From NCBI GenBank assembly GCA_023399675.1, contig JAEWOM010000007.1, positions 1 to 15,625 of the forward strand: a stretch of 15,625 bases of DNA, read 5' to 3'. A program made the position numbers and the translations under genes. Origin of the DNA: Bacteroidota bacterium. GTDB taxonomy: Bacteria; Bacteroidota; Bacteroidia; Flavobacteriales; Weeksellaceae. This document shows positions 8,101 to 14,611 of the stretch, in pieces. The notes under the pieces are model-generated. The model made no database searches. It was not told the origin of the DNA and worked only from the letters and a program-made list of their open reading frames with translations. Numbering within the stretch: position 1 is the first letter of the stretch; the number at the start of each line of letters is the position of its first letter.

Positions 8101-9844
8101 AGTTAATATTCAGATAACGTACATCAGCCAGAACATCCGCTTTTATTCTCTCCGTTTTGAAATCAATAAGACCCTTGACGTTGGCTTTTGCCTGTTCATC
8201 ATTAACATTCACGATTCCAAAGTACGTACGGTGATCGAGCAAACCGTCAAGATAAAGATTGTTGATCTCTTTACCGGCAATTTCAACTTTTGTGATATTC
8301 GATTTGGTTCGGATTCGCATCGTATTCACATCGAAACTTTGACCGTCTAATTCAACCTGTCCGGAAATAAGACCTACTGCATTATTTTTGGTGATCACTG
8401 CGGTATTGAGATCCCAGATATCCACTTTGCCTCGGTATTTAGGTAAATCGGAACTGTAATCTGTTAGATAAAAATTATTCAATTTTGCGCGGCCGATACC
8501 GGTAGTTAATGTAGCGTTCGGCGCATAAACCTCTGTAGGCGTCACCCGAACCGATCCATCGTAACGCAGCCTTCCGAAATCATCAGCGAAATTCTTCATG
8601 CGTGACGAAATGAACGTCGGAAGCATGGCTTTTAAACCTATATACGTAAAATCCGTGGACAGTTTATTGGTTTCGATGTGGAAATTGCCGTCGAGGAGAT
8701 TCCGGAGACGCATGGTATGTGTGTAAATATTGACGTCGCGGTTACCGAGAACGAAACTGTTCAGCCTGAAATCATTCAGCGGACCACTCATTGTGCCGCT
8801 CATATTCACGGGCTTGTAATTGTCCCAATTCGTTACGAAGTAGCTGATATCATAACCGCTGACATAAGATCCGTTATCCATCGTCATATCCCAGTGTACG
8901 CGATTGGTAAAATCGGAAAAACCGGTAGAAGGAAGGTTGAATTTCAAATCACCCTGCAGCAGTGTATTATGGGTATAAAGCAGCAAATCCTGTAGCGACA
9001 GATAGCGGTCGGTAAGCGCAAATTTTGCAGAAAGCGTTTCTACCACATGTTTTTTGCCCCATCGCGACGTGATGAACGACATTTTGTTGATGTTGGCTGA
9101 AACATCGCCGCCTTTTACTTTGAGTTCAGGAATGAGAATGTTCACATTATAGGCATCCAGCCATTTTCCATGGTCGCCATCACTGTTTTCATTAACAATA
9201 GAAACTCGGGAATCCGCAACCAGAATCCGCGATTTCAGTTCAAACGGTTTTTTGGAGGGATCAGATTCACCCTGATTAAACAGATTTGTAAACCGGATAA
9301 AATTGGAAATGCTGTCGTTTTTGTAGGTAATTACCTTCAGATCCATCTGACTCAGGGACATCGACTGGAACTGAAGATTTCGGGAATTATCAATGATTGA
9401 AAACCAGTCGGAATCGGCGTACAGTTTTTTGGCTTTCAGGAAATGAAACTGTTTATGGTCTTTAACCCGAACATTATAAATATTGATGTCGCCGAAATAG
9501 TTTACATCCACACTGTCGAACTCGATCTGCGATTTCATCGACTCGTTTAGTGAACTGATTACCCTTTGCGCAGCCCAGTTCTTAGTGGCAGGCAAATTCA
9601 CAACGACCAGAAAAGTACCGGCAATGATAACTCCTGCCCAGAACACCACCAACAGAAGTTTCGCCCACCATTTGTAATTTGTAACATCTTTCGCAGCCTG
9701 CTCCGTGAATTCTTTCGCAGTTTCTACAGGATTCTGGATGGCATCTTTTACGAGTTCTTTGGCATTTTCCACACTCACCTCGTCAGGATTATTGTGGGGC
9801 GGCGTATTTTCGTTATTTATATTATTATTCTCTAAATTTGCCAT
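5105..9844 (-). CDS. tamB: TamB-like translocation/assembly module protein (AsmA-like, DUF490 C-terminus), 1579 aa
   Basis: TamB-family proteins are anchored in the inner membrane and span the periplasm as a long beta-taco groove. They help assemble outer-membrane proteins and/or move lipids to the outer membrane. The sequence shows a charged, Asn-rich cytoplasmic N-terminus (1-60), one transmembrane helix at about 61-83 (AKLLLVVFWAGVIIAGTFLVV), then about 1450 residues of repetitive beta-rich AsmA-like sequence. The C-terminal TamB domain (about the last 400 residues) has typical stretches such as GTYQVESGTFVSK, LDITANYFRT and GEGTIEYDV. The end is lysine-rich. The length is usual for Bacteroidota TamB. 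The start ATG (9842-9844) is 6 bp from the divergent tsaD start, and its promoter must therefore lie within tsaD. No TamA/TamL partner is encoded in this window. No strong terminator follows. Confidence 0.9.
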   Translation of the reverse strand: MANLENNNINNENTPPHNNPDEVSVENAKELVKDAIQNPVETAKEFTEQAAKDVTNYKWWAKLLLVVFWAGVIIAGTFLVVVNLPATKNWAAQRVISSLNESMKSQIEFDSVDVNYFGDINIYNVRVKDHKQFHFLKAKKLYADSDWFSIIDNSRNLQFQSMSLSQMDLKVITYKNDSISNFIRFTNLFNQGESDPSKKPFELKSRILVADSRVSIVNENSDGDHGKWLDAYNVNILIPELKVKGGDVSANINKMSFITSRWGKKHVVETLSAKFALTDRYLSLQDLLLYTHNTLLQGDLKFNLPSTGFSDFTNRVHWDMTMDNGSYVSGYDISYFVTNWDNYKPVNMSGTMSGPLNDFRLNSFVLGNRDVNIYTHTMRLRNLLDGNFHIETNKLSTDFTYIGLKAMLPTFISSRMKNFADDFGRLRYDGSVRVTPTEVYAPNATLTTGIGRAKLNNFYLTDYSSDLPKYRGKVDIWDLNTAVITKNNAVGLISGQVELDGQSFDVNTMRIRTKSNITKVEIAGKEINNLYLDGLLDHRTYFGIVNVNDEQAKANVKGLIDFKTERIKADVLADVRYLNINYFTGATGNQILSGVVDGKIAMTNLNDMDLDAKMNNISFSSGTKNYQIPNAEVRAFFENGNRIVAVNAPGAVDGKITGRYELGDLAGMVENGIGKILVGPPPRKLYRGQHFNMEFDVQQGLVDYFMQDLSIPKGAFITGSYDGTANNLVLNLDAEDLKYVMTTKEEVTNADRVLAQINPDYQITEENKVKRDSATANNLVVRINTANLDEQLFVRADRAQYSNHVFKDLTVTGRNENNQLLHIAANFLHGTPDDEKSDELKAYSINLNQSTNAAGDYIVRFEPTQIQFNNVAWKIDTSPELNHSITYRKATKDFVVENLRVYSEDSELLLKHAQFKSAKDFEADAEVRNLQIGKLLEMTGDGNALEMEGIANGNIQLRMVGDNLEPVVDLTVDQITMKGDDLGNLVITAQQTDVPNVFRVDAKVLSAGIIGDNNLEVTGTINNNTASPSLDIQADMKDFDLKFANQFVKGVFSNMRGKANGILSITGTLRDIDYSGDIALNDFGMKLNFTGVDYSFEDTVVNLTRGAAVLNSIGVRDGRANSSGTISGAIYFETLSSMAVELIMRADNLLVLNSTQADNDLFWGRVYGQGNLYVSGPVSALKINTDSNEPFRALNNSVFTFNSNSNSTVDEFKMLRFLKEDESGVIVTEEKENTSANMLVDFNLLVDSGTTVNVLVGDDIGDISVRGTANTLRFNMSRQGNISMNGTYQVESGTFVSKAILNRTFQIAKGSYISWDGNAMDPELDITANYFRTVSNAGDYLNMSLQPIDVQLQTKITQSLTNPKIDLNVTAVDVSSQIKETLASRMSQDDERVMQFGSILLMNRFNVASSGGLFNDVGGIAESSGYNILFRQLGSVLNTISNEFQIDLNYVQGDQASNTGDRANAGVSVAFSPRLTIKTGLGIPLSRDAALTDQNYLSGEGTIEYDVSKNNDGSLILRGYSKPMNIGMGTNAANNQAYGGGVVWTKSFDRFFGGSKKQKKSKKTTEAVKSDSLKNDSIK
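9833..9840 (+). promoter_or_regulatory. Putative -7 element (TAAATTTG) for tsaD, inside the tamB coding start
   Basis: This exactly matches TAnnTTTG and ends 10 nt before the tsaD ATG, predicting a leader of only a few nucleotides. It overlaps the first codons of tamB on the other strand. At the -33 position only TTTTCG (9807-9812) is present, not a clean TTG. Confidence 0.45.
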
Positions 9845-9850
9845 CCTATA

Positions 9851-10882
9851 ATGAGCGAATCAATCATATTAGCTGTTGAATCATCCTGCGATGACACCTC
9901 TGCCGCGATACTGAAAGGCAATACTGTCCTTTCTAACGTTGCTGCCACACAAGCCATTCACAATGAATATGGCGGCGTGGTTCCGGAACTGGCTTCGCGC
10001 GCACATCAGCAGCATATTATCCCTGTCATTCAGCAATGTATCAGCAAAGCAAATATACAACAAAATGACATTTGCGCTGTGGGCTTTACCAGAGGACCGG
10101 GACTTCTCGGATCATTGCTGGTAGGGACTTCTTTTGCAAAATCATTAGCGATGAGCCTCAATGTGCCATTAATTGAAGTAAACCACCTGCATGCGCACAT
10201 TCTTGCACATTTCATCACCGATGCAAATCCTGTGCCCCCGCGCTTTCCGTTTTTATGTCTTACGGTAAGTGGCGGACACACGATGATTGTACTCGTGAAA
10301 GATTATTTCGATATGGAAATTATCGGTAAAACGCTCGACGATGCAGCCGGTGAAGCCTTTGATAAAATCGGGAAGATTTTTGGCCTCGATTATCCTGCCG
10401 GTCCCATTGTGGACCGACTTGCGAAAAAAGGTAATCCAGATGCCTTTCATTTCAGCAAATCGAAAGTTGACGGTTTTGATTATTCGTTCAGCGGCGTGAA
10501 AACTTCCGTACTGTATTTCATTCAGAAAGAAATGAAGAAAAACCCGGACTTCATCAATGAAAATCTCGAAGATCTGTGTGCATCGGAACAAAAAACAATC
10601 ATCGGTGTTCTGATGGAAAAACTGCAGAAAGCAGCCTCCGAAACAGGAATTATAGAAGTCGCCATTGCCGGCGGCGTTTCAGCAAACTCTGCTTTAAGGA
10701 AGTCGATGCAGAATCATGCCGACAGGTTGGGTTGGAATATCTACATCCCAAAATTTGAATATACAACGGACAATGCGGCCATGATCGGACTCGTAGCGCA
10801 GCTGAAATACCAGCAGGGAGATTTTGCAGATCTTTCCGTGTCTGCTGCTGCACGTTATCCGCTTGAAGATTCGTTGAAATAA
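9851..10882 (+). CDS. tsaD: tRNA N6-adenosine threonylcarbamoyltransferase TsaD
   Basis: TsaD transfers the threonylcarbamoyl group from TC-AMP to A37 of tRNAs reading ANN codons (t6A), working in the cytoplasm with TsaB and TsaE. The 343-residue product has the usual length and the ASKHA fold. Visible landmarks are the N-terminal AVESSCDDTSAA (phosphate-1 region), the metal-binding HxxxH pair His112 and His116 within NHLHAHILAH, SGGHT (140-144), the GEAFDKIGKIFGL segment, the SFSGVKTSVL segment, AGGVSANSALR (273-283), and TTDNAAMIGL with the third metal ligand, Asp307. The start is supported by the family-typical MSESIILAVESSCDDT. The gene is divergent from tamB and is followed 12 nt later by rsmE on the same strand, so the two are probably co-transcribed. 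Confidence 0.97.
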   Translation: MSESIILAVESSCDDTSAAILKGNTVLSNVAATQAIHNEYGGVVPELASRAHQQHIIPVIQQCISKANIQQNDICAVGFTRGPGLLGSLLVGTSFAKSLAMSLNVPLIEVNHLHAHILAHFITDANPVPPRFPFLCLTVSGGHTMIVLVKDYFDMEIIGKTLDDAAGEAFDKIGKIFGLDYPAGPIVDRLAKKGNPDAFHFSKSKVDGFDYSFSGVKTSVLYFIQKEMKKNPDFINENLEDLCASEQKTIIGVLMEKLQKAASETGIIEVAIAGGVSANSALRKSMQNHADRLGWNIYIPKFEYTTDNAAMIGLVAQLKYQQGDFADLSVSAAARYPLEDSLK

Positions 10883-10894
10883 AAACTACCACTG

Positions 10895-11590
10895 ATGAAA
10901 CTTTTTTACGGAACGGTTTTCCCTGAGCCGGAAATACATCCGGAAGAACAGCAGCATATTACCAAAGTTCTCCGCATGAAGGATGGAGAAGAGATTTTCT
11001 TAACCGACGGAAACGGTAATGCCGTGCGCGGAAACCTTGTGCTGCAGGGAAAAAAAGCCTCCATATTGCCGCTGGATTTTCTGAAAGATCAGCAGCCACT
11101 GAAACCTACACTCCACATTGCAATTGCTCCAACGAAAAACATGGACAGAACTGAGTTTTTTCTTGAGAAGGCAACTGAACTCGGTGTTCGGGAAATCACT
11201 TTCCTGCAAACGGAAAAAACCGAAAGAAGAAACCTCAATATCGAGAAACTTCGCAAACAGGCTATCGCAGCTTCAAAGCAAAGTCTGCGTTTTCATTTTC
11301 CGGTAATTCATGACCTGACAAAACTGCAGGATTTTCTTGCCGGCACCACATCTTCGCCTGTTTTTGTTGCGCACTGCCACGAAAAACTCAGCAGAGAAAA
11401 TCTGAATCAAATTGAAGTTAATGATGAATCGGTATTTCTGATCGGTCCTGAAGGGGATTTTTCTGAACGTGAAATTCAATTGATGGCCGAACGCGGAATC
11501 AGGGCTGTTTCGCTTGGAAGCCAGCGTTTGCGCACTGAAACAGCCGGTGTATTTGTTGCCGCATGGAACTATCAAAAATCCTTTGAATAA
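10895..11590 (+). CDS. rsmE: 16S rRNA (uracil-1498-N3)-methyltransferase RsmE
   Basis: RsmE methylates N3 of U1498 in helix 44 of 16S rRNA in assembled 30S subunits, using S-adenosylmethionine. The 231 residues comprise an N-terminal PUA-like RNA-binding domain (about 1-70, with HITKVLRMKDGEEIFLTDG) and a SPOUT (trefoil-knot) methyltransferase domain (about 72-231). Diagnostic motifs are KNMDRTEFFLEKATELGV (81-98), AASKQSLR (125-132), the SAM-binding LIGPEGDFSEREI (182-194) and SLGSQRLRTETAG (206-218). The gene starts 12 nt after the tsaD stop with no visible promoter between, so it is likely the second gene of a tsaD-rsmE unit. Its stop is 12 nt from the stop of the convergent trmH. The gap holds the 8-bp palindrome CTGATCAG (11595-11602) but no T-tail, so no intrinsic terminator is evident. 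Confidence 0.96.
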   Translation: MKLFYGTVFPEPEIHPEEQQHITKVLRMKDGEEIFLTDGNGNAVRGNLVLQGKKASILPLDFLKDQQPLKPTLHIAIAPTKNMDRTEFFLEKATELGVREITFLQTEKTERRNLNIEKLRKQAIAASKQSLRFHFPVIHDLTKLQDFLAGTTSSPVFVAHCHEKLSRENLNQIEVNDESVFLIGPEGDFSEREIQLMAERGIRAVSLGSQRLRTETAGVFVAAWNYQKSFE

Positions 11591-11602
11591 AACCCTGATC
11601 AG

Positions 11603-12259
11603 CTATTCCTGTAAGAATTTTGACAGAATCTGCTGACCGCTTTTTATGGAATTCAGTGCCCAGCGAATTTTCAGTTCCAGTTGTTTTTCTTCCGGAATAA
11701 AATGTTGAATGCCGGCGGCCAGAAGTTTTTGTTTAAGCTCATACATGCAGATTGCAGCAGCAACGGAAACATTGAAACTTTGGGTAAAGCCGAACATCGG
11801 AATCGCAACCGTTTCATCACAAAACTCCAGGAAATTTTCTGAGACGCCGTGCCATTCGGTTCCGAAAATCAATGCAACGGGCCCGCCTATTTCAAAATCA
11901 GGTAATGAAACAGCATTCCGTTCCGGTGAAACGGCTACCAGACGGTAACCCCGATTTCGAATTTCATTGAGACTTTCGAGATTATGCTGCATTTTTTCGA
12001 CTCTCACCCAATTTTCTGCGCCTTTTGTCACTTCCAGATTCGGGTCGAATTCATTTCTTTTTTCCATAGCCACAACATGATGAAAACCGCATGCTTCTGC
12101 GCTTCGTATAATCGCAGCAGCATTTCTGAACTGATAGACATCCTCCAGCACCGGTAAAACAAAATCGGAACTCGTTTCGGCAAACTTTTCAATGGCTTGT
12201 ACCCTTTCATCTGTCAGAAACTGCCGCAGGTGATCGAAAATTTCTTGATCTGTTTTCAT
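11603..12259 (-). CDS. trmH: TrmH-type SPOUT RNA 2'-O-methyltransferase (probable tRNA Gm18)
   Basis: This SpoU/TrmH-family enzyme methylates a ribose 2'-OH with S-adenosylmethionine; the closest pattern is tRNA (guanosine-18-2'-O)-methyltransferase. The 218 residues show motif 1 (NAAAIIRSAEACGFHHV, 46-62, with the family Arg at 52), motif 2 (PVALIFGTEWHGVS, 127-140) and motif 3 (IPMFGFTQSFNVSVAAAICMYEL, 153-175), which together form the SAM-binding knot. The IPM..FTQSFNVSVAAA wording and short length favour TrmH over the longer RlmB-type enzymes, which carry an N-terminal L30e-like domain. Its exact RNA target is inference. The start ATG is at 12257-12259, with a -7 candidate 17 nt upstream. 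It is convergent with rsmE and divergent from the DUF4197-like gene. Confidence 0.9.
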   Translation of the reverse strand: MKTDQEIFDHLRQFLTDERVQAIEKFAETSSDFVLPVLEDVYQFRNAAAIIRSAEACGFHHVVAMEKRNEFDPNLEVTKGAENWVRVEKMQHNLESLNEIRNRGYRLVAVSPERNAVSLPDFEIGGPVALIFGTEWHGVSENFLEFCDETVAIPMFGFTQSFNVSVAAAICMYELKQKLLAAGIQHFIPEEKQLELKIRWALNSIKSGQQILSKFLQE

Positions 12260-12276
12260 TGGTTCTATCGGTTTGT

Positions 12277-12284
12277 CAAAAATA
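12277..12284 (-). promoter_or_regulatory. Putative -7 element (TATTTTTG) for trmH
   Basis: The minus-strand octamer matches TAnnTTTG and lies 17 nt from the start codon, implying a leader of about 10 nt. No TTG -33 element is seen at usual spacing. Confidence 0.45.
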
Positions 12285-12392
12285 TAAAAAGGGCTTCATT
12301 TGGCATTGAAGTGTTTCATTATTTACAGTTTATTACGCTACATATTCAGTTGGCGTAAAATTTGGAAGAAAAAATATATAATTAAACCCACT

Positions 12393-13106
12393 ATGAAAAA
12401 ATTTGCCTTAGTCGCTGTTCTGGCCTTGACTTCCGGAACATTTATCGTTTCTACTACACAGTCCTGTACTACACTTGCCACATCCAATTTGGGAATTGCC
12501 GTTATTAAGCAGATTCTCCTGGGTGGAATCAATCAGGCATCCAATATTTTCAGCAACAAGCAGGCGTTTCTTCAGAATGATTTAATTCTCAGGGCATTAC
12601 CTGAAAACTTACGCAGTGTGTACAACGTTCTGGACCGCGTTGCGCCAAATTTGGCCAACCAGGGCAAAGATTATATTGCACAGGCAGCAGCATCTACTGT
12701 AAGTATTTCTACTCCTATCCTGCAGAATGCTGTAAATTCACTCAATGCAAATGATGTTACGAGAATTATGCAGGGTGAACCCGGAATAGCAACGCAAATT
12801 CTGCGTGAAAAAAGCCAGCAGCAACTGATTCAGGCAATTGCACCGAAGGTAGATCAGAAACTCAATGAATTCGGAATTGCGCGAAGTATCAATATGGCGT
12901 TGCAGGGAAGTAATTTAATAGGAAGTATTTTCGGCGGCCAAAACTCCAACAATATGGCGACAGGCGGTTTAAGCAGGCTTGCCAGCGAACAGATGGTGAA
13001 CGGACTTTTCAACATTATTCAGAGTCATGAAATTGAAAATCAGGGTTCCATTCTGAATTCAGTTAGAGGAATCGGCACTGCAGCAGGCGTACAACCTGTG
13101 AGATAA
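12393..13106 (+). CDS. Exported DUF4197-like protein, possible lipoprotein (237 aa)
   Basis: The start chosen is the ATG at 12393-12395, because it opens a signal peptide (MKKFALVAVLALTSGTFIVS...). A TTG-initiated frame from 12300 would add 31 poorly organised residues. A Cys at residue 25 (TTQSC-TT) could be a lipidation site, though the lipobox is not classical. After it the sequence follows the DUF4197 pattern: ALPENLRSVYNVLDRVAP, an Ala-rich helix YIAQAAAS, ANDVTRIMQGEPGIATQILREKS, LIQAIAPKVDQKLNEFGIAR and LASEQMVNGLFNIIQSHE. This resemblance is by eye; the function of DUF4197 is unknown. The region is helical with a Gly/Asn-rich insert near residues 174-190. An imperfect promoter (TAAAATTTG, 12356-12364, one base too long) lies upstream. 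A strong terminator follows. Confidence 0.8.
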   Translation: MKKFALVAVLALTSGTFIVSTTQSCTTLATSNLGIAVIKQILLGGINQASNIFSNKQAFLQNDLILRALPENLRSVYNVLDRVAPNLANQGKDYIAQAAASTVSISTPILQNAVNSLNANDVTRIMQGEPGIATQILREKSQQQLIQAIAPKVDQKLNEFGIARSINMALQGSNLIGSIFGGQNSNNMATGGLSRLASEQMVNGLFNIIQSHEIENQGSILNSVRGIGTAAGVQPVR

Positions 13107-13129
13107 ATTTTAAAATAGCTTATATTTAT

Positions 13130-13158
13130 ATTCCCGTTTCAAAAATGGGAATTTTTTT
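13130..13158 (+). terminator. Intrinsic terminator after the DUF4197-like gene
   Basis: ATTCCCGTTT (13130-13139) and AAATGGGAAT (13143-13152) form a 10-bp stem with one G-U pair and a 3-nt loop, followed directly by a run of T (13152-13158). An ATG at 13145 lies inside this hairpin, which argues against using it as the start of the next gene. Confidence 0.85.
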
Positions 13159-13174
13159 ATCAGTTCAAATCGAC

Positions 13175-13474
13175 ATGGAAAACCAGAACAGCACGAACAA
13201 CCCGGAAGATTTTTATAAATCACTACATCAGAAACTCGAAGAAAACCATAATTTTCCCGAGGATTATCTTTTTAAATTCATTTTTCCGAATGATAATCTG
13301 AAAATGATTGAACTCTATCAAAATTTTGATCAGATTAAATATACCATTTCAACCAGGGAAAGCAAGAACGGCAAATATGTTTCCGCAAGCATACTGGCTT
13401 TTGTTCTCGATGCCAATCAGGTAATCGATATCTATAAAAAAGTCTCTGAAATTGAGGGCGTCGTGATGCTGTAA
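13175..13474 (+). CDS. DUF493 family (YbeD-like) protein, 99 aa
   Basis: This small cytoplasmic protein matches the DUF493/YbeD pattern by eye: an N-terminal segment EDFYKSLHQKLEENHNFPEDYLFKFIFPND, a central strand with TRESKNGKYVSASILAFVLDANQVIDIYKKVSEIEGVVML, and an ACT-like alternation of strands and helices. YbeD folds like the ACT-type regulatory domains; its molecular role is not established, and in E. coli ybeD sits beside lipB. The start MENQNSTNN at 13175 is chosen over the in-frame ATG at 13145, which is inside the upstream terminator hairpin. Only about 16 nt separate the T-run from this start and no TAnnTTTG element is seen, so expression may depend on read-through. The stop codon is 1 bp from the stop of the convergent gene. 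Confidence 0.85.
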   Translation: MENQNSTNNPEDFYKSLHQKLEENHNFPEDYLFKFIFPNDNLKMIELYQNFDQIKYTISTRESKNGKYVSASILAFVLDANQVIDIYKKVSEIEGVVML

Positions 13475-13475
13475 A

Positions 13476-14459
13476 TTAAATATCGGGTGCGGAAGCTTCG
13501 CGGTATTCTTTCAGGATATTCGCGAAAACTGTTTCTACCGGAAGAATCTCATCAATGAGTGCAGAAACCTGACCTATTTCCAGCTCACCCTGTTCCAGAT
13601 CACCTTCGAACATTCCCCGATTTGCACGTGCACGGCCCAACGCTGCCTTCAGCACTTCAAAATCACGTCCGGAATCGTACAGTGAGTCCAGTTCGTAAAA
13701 GAATTTATTTTTCACCAGACGAACCGGAGCCAGTTCCTTTAAGGTAAGCTGTGTATCGCCTTCGTTGAGCGTCGGAATCATATTTTTCCAGTTTTCGTGC
13801 GAACTTGCTTCAACTGTCGCTGCAAAACGGGAGCCAATCTGTACACCGTCTGCACCTAAAGTGAGCGCTGCTTTCATTTGCGAACCCAGTGCAATACCAC
13901 CGGCAGCAATGAGCGGTACGGAAATATTTCTCCTGACATTCGGAATCAGGCAGAGGGTCGTGGTTTCATCTCTTCCGTTATGACCTCCGGCTTCGAAACC
14001 TTCTGCGACAACGGCATCAACGCCGGCATCCTCACACTTCAGTGCAAATTTCGTCGATGAAACGACATGCGCTACTTTGATCCCTTCTTTCTGCAGCGTT
14101 TCGGTGTAGGTCTTCGGATTTCCGGCGGACGTAAAAACGATTTTTACCTCTTCTTCGAGAATTATTCCGATAATTTCTTCAAGATTAGGATACAGCATCG
14201 GAACATTCACACCAAAAGGCTTAACGGTTGCCGCTTTACATTTTTGAATATTCTCCCTTAAAATATCAGGATACATGCTTCCTGCACCGATCAGGCCCAA
14301 TCCACCGCAATTACTCACTGCTGATGCGAGTCGCCACCCGGAATGCCAGATCATGCCTCCCTGAATAATGGGATATCTGATATTGAAAAGCGAAGAGATT
14401 CTGTTTCTGTTTTCGCTGTACATTTTTTCTGCAATTCCGAAGTGGATAAAATTACTCAT
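13476..14459 (-). CDS. Nitronate monooxygenase-like FMN flavoprotein (2-nitropropane dioxygenase / FabK superfamily)
   Basis: This TIM-barrel flavoprotein family oxidises nitronates using FMN and O2; the same fold includes the enoyl-ACP reductase FabK. Visible landmarks are YPIIQGGMIWHSG (29-41) at the first strand, GGLGLIGAGSMYP (52-64), KPFGVNVPM (80-88), EGFEAGGHNGR (153-163) with His160 aligning to the catalytic-region His of bacterial nitronate monooxygenases, PLIAAGGIALG (182-192) and the FMN-phosphate motif GADGVQIGSRF (202-212). The length of 327 is normal. The start is uncertain: ATG 14457-14459 is used here, but the internal ATG at 14421-14423 (MYSENRNRISSLFNIRYP) matches the usual family start better. 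True substrate is unknown; such genes are often over-annotated as nitronate monooxygenase. A good promoter candidate lies upstream, and the gene is convergent with the DUF493 gene. Confidence 0.9.
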   Translation of the reverse strand: MSNFIHFGIAEKMYSENRNRISSLFNIRYPIIQGGMIWHSGWRLASAVSNCGGLGLIGAGSMYPDILRENIQKCKAATVKPFGVNVPMLYPNLEEIIGIILEEEVKIVFTSAGNPKTYTETLQKEGIKVAHVVSSTKFALKCEDAGVDAVVAEGFEAGGHNGRDETTTLCLIPNVRRNISVPLIAAGGIALGSQMKAALTLGADGVQIGSRFAATVEASSHENWKNMIPTLNEGDTQLTLKELAPVRLVKNKFFYELDSLYDSGRDFEVLKAALGRARANRGMFEGDLEQGELEIGQVSALIDEILPVETVFANILKEYREASAPDI

Positions 14460-14514
14460 GGTTGTTGATTCTCAGTTTTAATTATATATGAATATCAGCA
14501 TTCCGCTCTTTTAA

Positions 14515-14549
14515 CAAATTTAGTGAAAACAAGCTGAACAGCGTACAAA
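14515..14549 (-). promoter_or_regulatory. Promoter candidate for the nitronate monooxygenase-like gene
   Basis: On the minus strand a TTTTG (complement of 14546-14550) is followed after 23 nt by TAAATTTG (complement of 14515-14522), an exact TAnnTTTG match. The predicted leader is about 50 nt. This is the best two-part promoter match in the window, at the long end of the usual spacer range. Confidence 0.5.
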
Positions 14550-14559
14550 ACACACGCTG
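14539..14559. repeat. Inverted repeat over the -33 region of the flavoprotein promoter
   Basis: CAGCGT (14539-14544) and ACGCTG (14554-14559) are perfect inverted copies around a 9-nt centre that contains the proposed -33 TTTG. It could be an operator or a second, weaker hairpin behind the nrdA terminator. It has no T-run directly after it on the plus strand; on the minus strand the next bases are TTCAGC. Confidence 0.4.
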
Positions 14560-14563
14560 ATCC

Positions 14564-14589
14564 AAAAAAAGCGCACCGAAAAGGTACGC
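14564..14589 (-). terminator. Intrinsic terminator of nrdA
   Basis: Read on the minus strand, GCGTACC (complement of 14583-14589) pairs with GGTGCGC (complement of 14571-14577), including one U-G pair, around a 5-nt TTTTC loop, and is followed by seven U (complement of 14564-14570). It begins 22 nt past the nrdA stop. Confidence 0.85.
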
Positions 14590-14611
14590 CTGATATTTTT
14601 TTTGATCGAGA

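Noticed and set aside
12300..12392. In-frame TTG-initiated N-terminal extension of the DUF4197-like gene
   Set aside because: It places 31 residues before a well-formed signal peptide and lies in the AT-rich divergent promoter region; ATG 12393 is far more likely.
13145..13174. Earlier ATG start for the DUF493 gene
   Set aside because: The codon lies inside a terminator hairpin and adds residues that do not fit the family; MENQNST at 13175 is preferred.
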